A DNA stretch of 64,000 bases, from positions 311,325 to 375,324 of the forward strand of contig NZ_MHXN01000007.1 in NCBI RefSeq assembly GCF_001824475.1, read 5' to 3'. The notes beneath the pieces were generated by a model. It had not been told where the DNA came from. It ran no database searches and saw only the letters and a program-made list of their open reading frames with translations. Shown piece after piece: positions 56,959-64,000 of the stretch. The stretch is from Phenylobacterium sp. RIFCSPHIGHO2_01_FULL_69_31 (GTDB taxonomy: Bacteria; Pseudomonadota; Alphaproteobacteria; Caulobacterales; Caulobacteraceae). The position numbers and the translations under genes are program-made. Within the stretch, counting starts at the first letter, position 1, and each line of letters opens with the position of its first letter.

Positions 56959-58227
56959 ATGAGCGACGGTTCGATCGATCTGAGGGCCGAGGCCCGCGCA
57001 AAAGCCTACGCAATGCCGTTGGAGGACATCAATCTCGCCGACACCGAGTTATGGCGCACCGATACGGCGTGGCCGTATTTGGAGCGGCTGCGCAAGGAGG
57101 ACCCGGTCCATCTGCATCCGGCTCACCACCACCCGGACGGCGCGTTTTGGTCGATCACCCGCTACGCCGACATCATGGCCGTCGACACCAACCACGAGGT
57201 GTTTTCGTCCGAGCCGTCGATCACCATCTTCGATCCCAAGGAAGACTTCACGCTTCCGATGTTCATCGCGATGGACCCGCCGAAGCATGACGTCCAGCGC
57301 AAGACCGTCAGCCCGATCGTGTCGCCGGCCAACCTTCACCTGATGGAGCCGTTGATCCGCAGCCGTATCGCGAAAACCCTGGACGAACTGCCGATCGGCG
57401 AGACCTTCGACTGGGTCGATCGGGTCTCCATCGAACTCACCACCCAGATGCTGGCCACGCTGTTCGACTTCCCGTGGGATGAACGGCGCAAGCTGACCCG
57501 CTGGTCAGATATCGCCACCGCGGGACCTGACTCGGGCCTATTCGTCACGGATGACTTTGAGACCGAGCGCGGAATGGAGCTCTTCGGCTGTGTGGATTAT
57601 TTCACGCGGCTCTGGAACGAGCGGGTCAACGCCCCGCCCAAGGGCGATCTGATCTCGATGCTGGCCCACGGTGAGGCCACGCGAAACATGGACCGCATGG
57701 AGTACCTCGGAAACCTGCTCCTGTTGATCATCGGCGGCAATGACACCACCCGCAATACGATGACCGGCTCGATCCTGGCCATGAACCAGAACCCCGAACA
57801 GCTACGGAAACTGCAGGCGAACCCAGACCTGATCCCCTCCATGGTTTCGGAGACCATCCGCTGGCAGACACCGCTGTCGAACATGAGGCGCACCGCCACC
57901 CGGGACTTCGAGATTGGCGGCAAGCTCATCAAGAAGGGTGACAAGGTGCTCATCTGGTATGCCTCGGGCAATCGGGACGAGACGGCGATCGACAATCCAG
58001 ACGCCTACATCATCGACCGGGAGCGGCCTCGCAACCATCTGTCGTTCGGGTTCGGCATCCACCGCTGCGTCGGCAATCGCCTGGCCGAGCTGCAGTTGCG
58101 CATTCTTTGGGAGGAAATCCTGCCGCGGTTTGCAGAGATCCGGGTCGTCGAAGAGCCCCGCCGTGTGCCGTCGGTGCTAATCCGGGGCTATTCTTCGATG
58201 CCCGTGGTCATTCCGCACCGCCATTGA
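56959..58227 (+). CDS. Cytochrome P450, CYP153-like hydroxylase
   Basis: 422 residues from the ATG at 56959, which has GGAGA upstream; 56947 is the alternative. CYP153 hallmarks are MFIAMDPPKHDVQRKTVSPI, WVDRVSIELTTQMLATLFDF, the I-helix IIGGNDTTRNTM, the ExxR motif SETIRWQTPLSNMRRTA, and the heme loop SFGFGIHRCVGNRLAELQL with Cys370. CYP153 enzymes hydroxylate alkane termini and some alicyclic or terpene compounds. They need a ferredoxin and its reductase, which are not encoded in this window. Confidence 0.92.
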   Translation: MSDGSIDLRAEARAKAYAMPLEDINLADTELWRTDTAWPYLERLRKEDPVHLHPAHHHPDGAFWSITRYADIMAVDTNHEVFSSEPSITIFDPKEDFTLPMFIAMDPPKHDVQRKTVSPIVSPANLHLMEPLIRSRIAKTLDELPIGETFDWVDRVSIELTTQMLATLFDFPWDERRKLTRWSDIATAGPDSGLFVTDDFETERGMELFGCVDYFTRLWNERVNAPPKGDLISMLAHGEATRNMDRMEYLGNLLLLIIGGNDTTRNTMTGSILAMNQNPEQLRKLQANPDLIPSMVSETIRWQTPLSNMRRTATRDFEIGGKLIKKGDKVLIWYASGNRDETAIDNPDAYIIDRERPRNHLSFGFGIHRCVGNRLAELQLRILWEEILPRFAEIRVVEEPRRVPSVLIRGYSSMPVVIPHRH

Positions 58228-58523
58228 GCATGCCCTGGCGGCCGAAAGGCGGGCGTCAGAGAGTTGAGACGCAGGCGAGGAAGAACCACTCGAGCGGCGC
58301 GCTTCCCAACGGGTGCTCAGCTTCTCCTGAAGGCTCCCTCGTTTGGTCGTTTCGCTCGATCTTTGCGGCGTCGCTCATCGAAATCTACAACACATATATG
58401 TTAGTTCGCGCCATAAACCTGCTAACATGGCTGGCGCAGCAACGAGAGGCGATCGTTGGGCCTGCCCGTTCGGCCGGCTGGTGTGGCGGGGCCGCCGCCG
58501 CGACTGCGTCGTTAGGGTGGGAC
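58228..58523. other. Intergenic region between CYP153 gene and hydrolase remnant
   Basis: 296 bp without a supported gene. It contains operator site 4 at 58389-58402 and should hold the promoter for the hydrolase remnant and the second P450 gene. Confidence 0.5.
58389..58402. promoter_or_regulatory. Catabolic-island operator site 4
   Basis: AACACATATATGTT differs from the consensus AACACATATGTGTT at one position and contains the perfect dyad ACATATATGT (58392-58401). It lies about 120 bp before the hydrolase remnant/P450 pair. Confidence 0.55.
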
Positions 58524-58665
58524 ATGTCGGTGACCGAGCCACGCAGGGTCGCGTTCAAGACAGCCGATGGCCTTGACCTGGTCGCCGACCGCTTCGGTCG
58601 GCCCGCGCGCGGTTCCGGACTTCCTCAAACACCTCGCCCTGGAGACGCAGACACATGACCGCTGA
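58524..58665 (+). pseudogene. Alpha/beta hydrolase with large internal deletion
   Basis: The first 31 codons (VAFKTADGLDLVADRFGRPA plus RGS) match the start of the intact hydrolase at 40577-41452 (VFRSSDGLDLAADRYGQP, RRGS). After about 58617 the DNA jumps, in another phase, to VPDFLKHLALETQTHDR, which matches that protein's C-terminus. About 245 codons are missing. Its stop overlaps the P450 start, preserving the original gene spacing. Confidence 0.72.
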
Positions 58666-59890
58666 CCGGCTGCCCAACATCTTCGAACTCACGCCGATGG
58701 ACGCGAAGTTTCGGGACGATCCGCATCAGGTACTCGACAACCTGAGGTCGCAGTGCCCGGTCTACCGCGAGGAAACCGCGGGGACTTACTTTCTGACGCG
58801 CTACGCCGATGTCCGTGCGACCGTCTCAGACCTTGAGATGTGGCGAGATCCGCTTCGCGCCGAAGAGGCGGCTGTCTTCCAGCGCCGGATGCTGGAGAAT
58901 GCCGTGCCGGGCGAGACACGCGGCGAGACCACCAGCATCCTCAGTCTCGACAACCCCGACCATGCCCGCATCCGCCAGCCCTTGGCTCGCGCGCTCTATG
59001 CCCGGGTGGCGAAGGGGCGGCCGAACGTGGAGCGCATCGTCAATGTCGCCCTGGACCGCCTCGCTCACGAGCCGACTTTCGACCTGATGCCGGACTTCTG
59101 CGTGCCGATCCCAATCGATGTCATCGCTGCGATTCTCGGTGTGGATCATGAACGACTGAGCGAGTTTCGGGACTGGTCCGAGGGGGTCATTCAGGGTCTC
59201 AACCCATTCCGGACGGCCGCTCAGACCGAGCATTTGGAACGGGCCCGACCGGCGCTCGCAGACTATTTTACCGAGATGCTCGCGCTTCGTCGGAAGCACC
59301 CGCAGGATGACCTCTTCAGCGACATGACCGGGCTTCAGGCCGAAGGTCTGCCGGTCAGCGACGCCGAACTTCGCATAAACCTTTCGGCGCTGCTGGTGGG
59401 CGGCAACCTCACGACAACGGATTTGATCGGCAACGCGGTACGCCTGCTGCTGACCCATCCGGATGAGTTGGCCAAGCTTCGGGCCGACCCGGGCATCATC
59501 AACGCGGTCGTCGAGGAGGTGCTTCGGTACGACCCCCCGGTGGACATAACCAGCCGGATCGCCTCAAGGGACATCGAAGTCGGCGGCTGCCCGATCAAAG
59601 CCAGCCAATCGATGCTCGTCTCGCTGCGCGGGGCCAACCGTGATCCGGAGATGTTCTCGGATCCGCACCGCTTCGACGTGAGCCGCAAGCACCATCCGCA
59701 CCTCGCATTCGGCGGCGGCGCCCACATCTGCATCGGCGCGCCGCTGGCCCGCATGGAGGCGCAGGTCGCCATTCTGCGCCTGTTCAATCGGTTCCCGGAC
59801 CTTCGCCTCAGCGATCCCGAAGAAGCCCCGGCGTGGCGCACGCTGCCATTCTTCCGCGGGCTGCAGCATCTCAGGGTGAATGCGCGTTAG
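58655..59890 (+). CDS. Cytochrome P450 (second, non-CYP153)
   Basis: 411 residues: N-terminal LPNIFELTPMDAKF, I-helix LLVGGNLTTTDLIGNAVRLL, ExxR in EEVLRYDPPVDITSRIA, and heme loop FGGGAHICIGAPLARMEAQ with Cys359. The I-helix has Asn-Leu-Thr-Thr where many P450s have Asp/Glu-Thr, which may mark an unusual proton-relay or substrate. It is a soluble bacterial class I P450 with unknown substrate. A truncated paralogue is at 40395-40587. Confidence 0.9.
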   Translation: MTADRLPNIFELTPMDAKFRDDPHQVLDNLRSQCPVYREETAGTYFLTRYADVRATVSDLEMWRDPLRAEEAAVFQRRMLENAVPGETRGETTSILSLDNPDHARIRQPLARALYARVAKGRPNVERIVNVALDRLAHEPTFDLMPDFCVPIPIDVIAAILGVDHERLSEFRDWSEGVIQGLNPFRTAAQTEHLERARPALADYFTEMLALRRKHPQDDLFSDMTGLQAEGLPVSDAELRINLSALLVGGNLTTTDLIGNAVRLLLTHPDELAKLRADPGIINAVVEEVLRYDPPVDITSRIASRDIEVGGCPIKASQSMLVSLRGANRDPEMFSDPHRFDVSRKHHPHLAFGGGAHICIGAPLARMEAQVAILRLFNRFPDLRLSDPEEAPAWRTLPFFRGLQHLRVNAR

Positions 59891-60059
59891 GGGCCCAAGG
59901 TCATTGCCGAGCGGCGTTCAAAGGTTCGATCAGCCCCGAACGGACATTGCAATAATCTCACGATAGTGTGGCGAGCGCCGCGTCAAGCAGACCAAGTGCT
60001 TCTCCGGGCGAGCTGGCTGGAGACAAGTTGCCGTTGAACTGCCTCCACCGCCACGCTCG
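59891..60059. other. Intergenic region after the catabolic island
   Basis: 169 bp with no supported gene. It separates the second P450 gene from the insertion-sequence remnants. Confidence 0.45.
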
Positions 60060-60245
60060 CAGGTCTTGAACCGCTTGCGCTTCTCGATCGGCAGCCGGGA
60101 GATGCCGTGGCGCTGGAAGCAGCGGTGCAGGGCGCTGCGGCTGAGCTTGGGGACGGTGTCCGTCAGGCAGCCCAGCACATCATCGAGCGGCAGGAGCGTC
60201 TTCTGGCGAGAGGCCACCACGATAGCCTCCCGGCTGGCGTTGGAA
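60060..60245 (-). pseudogene. IS481-family transposase fragment
   Basis: The minus strand reads EAIVVASRQKTLLPLDDVLG, then LTDTVPKLSRSALHRCFQRH and GISRLPIEKRKRFK, the second HTH region of IS481-type transposases. The first HTH and the whole DDE domain are missing. An AT-rich tract with the dyad TTATT-gatt-AATAA lies at about 60388. Confidence 0.65.
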
Positions 60246-60457
60246 CGGCGCTCTTCGGCGCCCTGGTGACCGTCAGCGCATCGCTGTCGTGGTCCCGGAG
60301 TGGGCCTTTCGTAAGATCGGCGCCAAAAGTGACGCTAAGGAAGTTATGTGATTTCAATATGTTACGCCGGTAAACGGGGGACAAATTATTGATTAATAAC
60401 GACATTCAGCTTTTCTGAGCCAGGCCCGCCGACCGGCGCGGGCTCGGTTGGGCTCAC

Positions 60458-61069
60458 TTACGCCGCTGCGGAGGCGAGGAGACGCTGTCCAGGGTCCTTC
60501 AGCGTGCCGTCGGCGTGCAGGTAGTGATAGAGTGTGCTTGAGGGGATATCGCCCAGTTCACGACAGATCTGAGGGATGGTTCTGCTCTTGTCGGCCATCA
60601 GGTGCTGGGCGAAGCGCAGCCGTTCCGGCGTCATGACCCGAGGGCGGCCGCCCTGTCGTCCCCTGGCGCGCGCCGCGGTGAGACCTTCGTTGACCCGCTG
60701 TCGGATCAGATTGCGCTCCATTTCCGCGAAGGCGGCTTGGATCTGCAGGAAGGCGCGCCCCGCGGGCGTGGTCGTATCCATCGGCGAATTGAGCGCCTTG
60801 AACGCGACGCCTTCCTTTTCGAGGTCCTCGATCATCCCAATGAGGTCCCGCGCCCGACGTCCAAGCCGATCAAGGTCGAGAACCGTGAGCACGTCGCCAG
60901 CGCGCAGGTAGCCGAGGCAGGCGACCAGGCCCGGGCGATCGGCTTGAACGCCGCTCAGCCGATCGTCGAAGATCTTCTCGCAGCCCGCTGCCGTCAGCGC
61001 ATCGATCTGGCGATCGAGAACCTGCCGCTCTTCGCGTGTCGAGACACGGGCATATCCAATCAAAGCCAT
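60458..61069 (-). CDS. Serine recombinase (resolvase/invertase family)
   Basis: 203 residues from the ATG at 61069. The catalytic N-terminal domain is MALIGYARVSTREERQVLDR, with Ser10 as nucleophile, then LDLDRLGRRARDLIGMIEDL. The long E-helix follows. A C-terminal HTH (FAQHLMADKSRTIPQICREL) binds DNA. It resembles Tn3/Tn5053-type resolvases (TnpR/TniR). It is the third gene after DUF4160 and DUF2442, with a 13-bp gap. No res site was recognised. Confidence 0.9.
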   Translation of the reverse strand: MALIGYARVSTREERQVLDRQIDALTAAGCEKIFDDRLSGVQADRPGLVACLGYLRAGDVLTVLDLDRLGRRARDLIGMIEDLEKEGVAFKALNSPMDTTTPAGRAFLQIQAAFAEMERNLIRQRVNEGLTAARARGRQGGRPRVMTPERLRFAQHLMADKSRTIPQICRELGDIPSSTLYHYLHADGTLKDPGQRLLASAAA

Positions 61070-61082
61070 CGGGTCTCGCCGG

Positions 61083-61325
61083 TCAGCTCGACCGCAGGAG
61101 CGTGGCCACGGCGATGTCCTCGTCGATGTCGGGCCAATGGATGCCCTGGCCACCGCCGATCAGACGCCAATGTTTGCGCTGCTCGGGGGTGGCGTCCCGC
61201 AGACGCGGAAACCACTCCAACGGCGCGTCCAGTTCTCGCCCATCCGCCAGGACGATGTGCAACGCCAGATCGGTCGTTTGGACATCGACCGCGTCGCTAT
61301 CAAGCTTCAGTGCCGAAATGCCCAT
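61083..61325 (-). CDS. DUF2442-domain protein
   Basis: 80 residues: LALHIVLADGRELDAPLEWF, PRLRDATPEQRKHWRLIGGG and QGIHWPDIDEDIAVATLL. This is the complete DUF2442 fold, a small protein regularly paired with DUF4160. The start overlaps the DUF4160 gene by 26 bp. Such pairs are suspected toxin-antitoxin-like modules; activity is not established here. Confidence 0.85.
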   Translation of the reverse strand: MGISALKLDSDAVDVQTTDLALHIVLADGRELDAPLEWFPRLRDATPEQRKHWRLIGGGQGIHWPDIDEDIAVATLLRSS

Positions 61326-61542
61326 GCCAGGCCTCCTTGAATGCCACGCGGTGTTCGATAACCAGGGCGCGGATACGGTTCATCTCGTGGGATCGAAAAC
61401 CGCGCGAGCCGGCGAGCTGGACCGGATCGAGCCAAAACTTGGCGGCGCACTGGTCGCGTTCGACGTGGATGTGCGGCGGCTCCGCCCCTTCGAGGCTGTA
61501 GAAGAAGAAGCGGAACCCGGCAACATTCATCACCGTGGGCAT
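61300..61542 (-). CDS. DUF4160-domain protein
   Basis: 80 residues: FRFFFYSLEGAEPPHIHVER, then DQCAAKFWLDPVQLAGSRGF and IRALVIEHRVAFKEAWHGHF. The PPHIHV block is the DUF4160 hallmark. It is the first gene of the DUF4160-DUF2442-recombinase group. Function is unknown. Confidence 0.85.
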   Translation of the reverse strand: MPTVMNVAGFRFFFYSLEGAEPPHIHVERDQCAAKFWLDPVQLAGSRGFRSHEMNRIRALVIEHRVAFKEAWHGHFGTEA

Positions 61543-61690
61543 GGGCCGCTTCTTCCTCTCGGCCTGGCGCCTTCAGCGAACCAATATCGCCACGAAAAAT
61601 ATCACCGACCATCAGCTTTTCGGCAATAGATTAATTTGGCTTTTTCGTGGGCCAATCGACCTTCCGAGGTGTCCATTGGGGTGTGAGCTT

Positions 61691-61729
61691 CAGCGCTAAA
61701 TGGCGGATGATCTCCAGCGCTATATGGCG
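61691..61729. repeat. Direct repeats at the inner border of the TniAB module
   Basis: CAGCGCTAAATGGCG (61691-61705) and CAGCGCTATATGGCG (61715-61729) match at 14 of 15 positions with 24-bp spacing. The second overlaps the tniB stop codon. Short repeated transposase-binding sites at element ends are characteristic of Tn7/Mu/Tn5053-type transposons, so this is a candidate element end. Confidence 0.5.
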
Positions 61730-62550
61730 CCGATGACGAGCGTGCTCCGGGCAGCTTCGACCACGTCGTCGGTGATCACCGACAGGCCGTTGATCTTCAG
61801 GATGCGCTCGATCTGGATGAAGAGGCGCTGCAGCAGCCGGAAGTTTCCGCCAGTGATCCGGGCGATAGTGGCGATCGCCTGGGCGTCGGTGAAGTCGGCG
61901 TCGTCGAGCAAAAGGCCCAGTTGGCGCCAGTGGCGGGTAAGAACGAAGGTGAGTTCCTCTTGATGCAGCGGCCGATAGTGGTGGGCGAAGCCCACTCGGC
62001 TGTAGAGCTGGGGGTATCGAGCCAGGCGCTTCTCCATGCCCGGCATTCCGATCAGGATCACCGCCATGCCGGTGCGGTCGAAGATGTCGCGAACGAGTTC
62101 GAGCGCGGCGGTTTGCAGCCGCTCGGCTTCGTCGATTATGACCATTTCGACCAGTCGATGAACGTGGAGTCGGGGAACCTCTACGCCCTCACGGCGTAGC
62201 TGCTCTTCGATGCAGGCACTGATTGCGACAAGGCTGTGGCCCAGGGTGTCGCGCAAATCGCGCAGGGTTCCCATTACGGCGGCCGTGAGAAACACAGTCC
62301 GCGTCTTGGCCATCACCGCCAGGACCTCGGCGGTCATGGTATCTGACGTGCCTCCAAGCTCAAGAATCGGCTCAGCCTGGTCCCAATGAGCGTAGCGGCG
62401 GGCCGACAGCGTCTTGCCGACACCGGCAGGCCCATAACAGAGACCGATATAGCGGTGTTGACGAACGGCTTTGGCGAACTCGAGGAAGCGTCGATGCTCT
62501 TTGGTGGCGATGAAGGTGGGTTCCCGCCGGCGGACGCTCGATGTCATCAT
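61720..62550 (-). CDS. TniB-like AAA+ transposition ATPase
   Basis: 276 residues. Walker A is YGPAGVGKTLSA at about 39-50 and Walker B EMVIIDEAERL at about 135-145. Sensor-like GMAVILIGMPGMEKRLAR follows. The protein has the length and layout of TniB/ExeA-type regulators that select target DNA for a Mu-like transposase. The ATGA overlap with the transposase gene shows translational coupling. Confidence 0.85.
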   Translation of the reverse strand: MMTSSVRRREPTFIATKEHRRFLEFAKAVRQHRYIGLCYGPAGVGKTLSARRYAHWDQAEPILELGGTSDTMTAEVLAVMAKTRTVFLTAAVMGTLRDLRDTLGHSLVAISACIEEQLRREGVEVPRLHVHRLVEMVIIDEAERLQTAALELVRDIFDRTGMAVILIGMPGMEKRLARYPQLYSRVGFAHHYRPLHQEELTFVLTRHWRQLGLLLDDADFTDAQAIATIARITGGNFRLLQRLFIQIERILKINGLSVITDDVVEAARSTLVIGAI

Positions 62551-63911
62551 GTCCCGTCCTCCTCGTAGATCTTGAGCTTCGATCGGGTCGGTCGGGCGGG
62601 TGACCCCGGCTTTGCGGCGCCGGACGATGCGCCGGCGACCGGGAGGAAATCCGCCACGCGAGCGATCCGCTCGTTGATGCCGTTGCGGAGCGCCTGGCGA
62701 TGCGCCCGGCGAGCCGCCTCAATGTCTTTCAGCGTCACCGTGTTGCCGGCGTGCTCCTCGCTGACGGCACGGCAGAGGAACCGGTCGCGATGGAACACCC
62801 GGATTTCAGAGAGGTCGCGCGGATCGTAGCGGATGGTGACGGACTCTCGGATGTAACCGGCGAGCGTGGGGCTGACGTAGCGGAGACCTTGAAAGCGGAC
62901 CCCGTCACGCTGAACGGTGCGCGCCTTGGCGTGCATGATGAGGAGCAGATCGAGGTCTTCCAGGTTGTCGGGCAGGCGCGGAAGGAAGCCGTCCCCACGC
63001 CAAGCGTCGAGCGGCGTCTGACCGGTCTCGCTGTGAGGGCGAACATGGTAGATGCCGGACACGAAGGCGCCGATGGCGCGATCGAGTTCCGCCAAAGACA
63101 ACCTCGGAGCAGCTGCCGCCTTGCCGCCGGATAGCCAGCCGGGAAGCTCAGGCAGCAGCTCCGTATTGATCGTTCCGAACAACCGCTCGATCTTGCCGCA
63201 GCCCTGCGGGCGGCCGACGGCGGAGTACGTCAGCTGAAAGCGTAGCGCGGCCGAGACCTGTTCGAGGTGCAGGCTCGTGAAGTCGCTGCCATGATCGACG
63301 TAGAGCATGTCCGGGATACCACAGACCGGCCAGGCCGCCTCGCTCTTGCGCCATATGGCCTGCCGAAGCGCGAGGCAGGTGTTCAAGGCGGACGGCGCCC
63401 CGAGAAAGACGGCGTAGCCGGCGACAGCCCGAGAATGGTCGTCGAGCACCGTGGTCAACCAGGGCCGAGCCGGCTTGCCCCGCTCGTCCAGAATAAGGAG
63501 ATCGAGCATGGTGTGATCGGCTTGCCAGACCGCGTTGGGCGCTGCGGCGCGATGGCGATGGATCAGTTCGTAACGGTCCCGAAAACCGGCGATGCCATCG
63601 TGAGCCAACGCCACCATCCCCGGTTCGAGGCGCGCGATGATGGCGTGCACGGTGCTGTAAGATGGCGCGCGCCAGCCTTTGGCTCTTGCGGCCTCGGCGA
63701 CCCGCCGATGGATCGTGGCGGCTGAGACCCGCGGCCGCTTGAGCGCCATTCCCTCGATCAGGCCGACGAGATCGGCCGGCGTCTGTCGAACGCCCGCGTC
63801 CGAGCGGGTGAGACGCTCCAAGCCTGACAGGCCGTGCATGCGATAACGAGCCAGCCAGCGCTGCGCAGTGCGGAGCGGGACTCCAGCGGCCCTCGCTGCG
63901 AAGGTGCGCAT
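62547..63911 (-). CDS. TniA/Mu-like DDE transposase
   Basis: 454 residues from the ATG at 63911. The frame stays open to the window edge, so the true start may lie further right. The N-terminal HTH has RTAQRWLARYRMHGLSGLER. The integrase core has Asp132 (VWQADHTMLDL), Asp206 (YVDHGSDFTS) and Glu242 (GKIERLFGTIN). A Mu-type C-terminal beta domain follows (GLRYVSPTLAGYIRESVTIR). It is coupled to tniB, but no tniQ is present. Confidence 0.88.
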   Translation of the reverse strand: MRTFAARAAGVPLRTAQRWLARYRMHGLSGLERLTRSDAGVRQTPADLVGLIEGMALKRPRVSAATIHRRVAEAARAKGWRAPSYSTVHAIIARLEPGMVALAHDGIAGFRDRYELIHRHRAAAPNAVWQADHTMLDLLILDERGKPARPWLTTVLDDHSRAVAGYAVFLGAPSALNTCLALRQAIWRKSEAAWPVCGIPDMLYVDHGSDFTSLHLEQVSAALRFQLTYSAVGRPQGCGKIERLFGTINTELLPELPGWLSGGKAAAAPRLSLAELDRAIGAFVSGIYHVRPHSETGQTPLDAWRGDGFLPRLPDNLEDLDLLLIMHAKARTVQRDGVRFQGLRYVSPTLAGYIRESVTIRYDPRDLSEIRVFHRDRFLCRAVSEEHAGNTVTLKDIEAARRAHRQALRNGINERIARVADFLPVAGASSGAAKPGSPARPTRSKLKIYEEDGT

Positions 63912-63974
63912 TTCGCTGATCGTGGGCGCGCGTTTCGCGCGATGGTGGGCGCCGATTTCACGCGATCGTGGGCA
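63911..63974. repeat. Three tandem repeats upstream of or within the tniA start
   Basis: TTTCGCTGATCGTGGGCG (63911-63928), TTTCGCGCGATGGTGGGCG (63933-63951) and TTTCACGCGATCGTGGGCA (63956-63974) repeat with a period of 22-23 bp. Tandem transposase-binding repeats of this kind occur in the ends of Mu/Tn7-like elements. If so, the element end lies at or beyond the window edge and the transposase start may be the ATG at 63911. Confidence 0.5.
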
Positions 63975-64000
63975 GTTTGGAGCCTGACCGACGGCGGCTA

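Noticed and set aside
59891..59960. tRNA-like T-arm sequence GGTTCGATCAGCCCC
   Set aside because: No matching acceptor, D or anticodon arms fold around it.
60380..60420. Recombination (res) site next to the serine recombinase
   Set aside because: The dyad TTATTgattAATAA lies downstream of the gene and has no three-subsite layout.

Overview
The window is a high-GC, gene-dense stretch of bacterial DNA that looks alphaproteobacterial, most likely Caulobacterales or Sphingomonadales. The grounds are the FecI/FecR/TonB-receptor-linked lasso peptide locus, the Ti-like trb conjugation set, the CYP153 P450, the Baeyer-Villiger monooxygenase, and codon use that is almost entirely G/C at third positions. 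No rRNA, tRNA or CRISPR array was seen. Most of the window reads as accessory DNA.

Layout. (1) 1-2.4 kb: a tail of an upstream gene, a nucleotidyltransferase-HEPN protein, and a GNAT/DUF1778 toxin-antitoxin pair with palindromic operators. (2) 2.6-13.2 kb: a complete lasso peptide locus. FecI-type sigma, FecR, a TonB receptor with an STN domain and an S9 isopeptidase-like hydrolase run on the plus strand. They converge on a minus-strand set of GntR regulator, 39-residue precursor, fused B protein and lactam-forming C protein. The predicted core begins with alanine, not glycine. (3) 13.3-28.3 kb: an XRE-like regulator flanked by CCGCCA/TGGCGG palindromes, then a long tightly coupled traG-trbBCDEJLFGI-traF-transglycosylase operon (MPF-T type), two excisionase/AlpA-like HTH genes and an integrase scrap. 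No relaxase is present. (4) 28.2-29.9 kb: HipBA. (5) 30.1-31.2 kb: MerR, a MerT-like membrane protein and a GDCCVxC protein. (6) 31.4-38.9 kb: a decaying stress/nucleotide cassette (MBL-fold hydrolase, AMP/thymidine phosphorylase, PRPP synthetase, MgtC, SRPBCC, lipoprotein, copper ATPase and DUF1264 pieces) with at least six frame breaks and two fusion junctions.

(7) 39-59.9 kb: a double winged-helix regulator and then a catabolic island. ECH-NMO-thioesterase and ADH-thiolase-DUF35-two acyl-CoA dehydrogenases-acyl-CoA ligase-BVMO-CYP153 lie on the plus strand. CMD-MaoC-FadH-like-IclR lie on the minus strand. A shared palindrome, near AACACATATGTGTT, sits at the three promoter regions and is the likely regulator site. 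The enzymes suit hydroxylation of an alkane, alicyclic or terpenoid/steroid-like substrate, oxidation to a ketone, Baeyer-Villiger oxygenation, lactone/ester hydrolysis, CoA activation and beta-oxidation. A hydrolase-P450 pair exists twice and is reciprocally broken: hydrolase intact/P450 truncated at 40.4-41.5 kb, and hydrolase gutted/P450 intact at 58.5-59.9 kb.

(8) 60-64 kb: an IS481-type remnant, a serine recombinase with a DUF4160/DUF2442 pair, and a TniB/TniA transposition module with repeat arrays at both sides. The window ends at or just inside that element.
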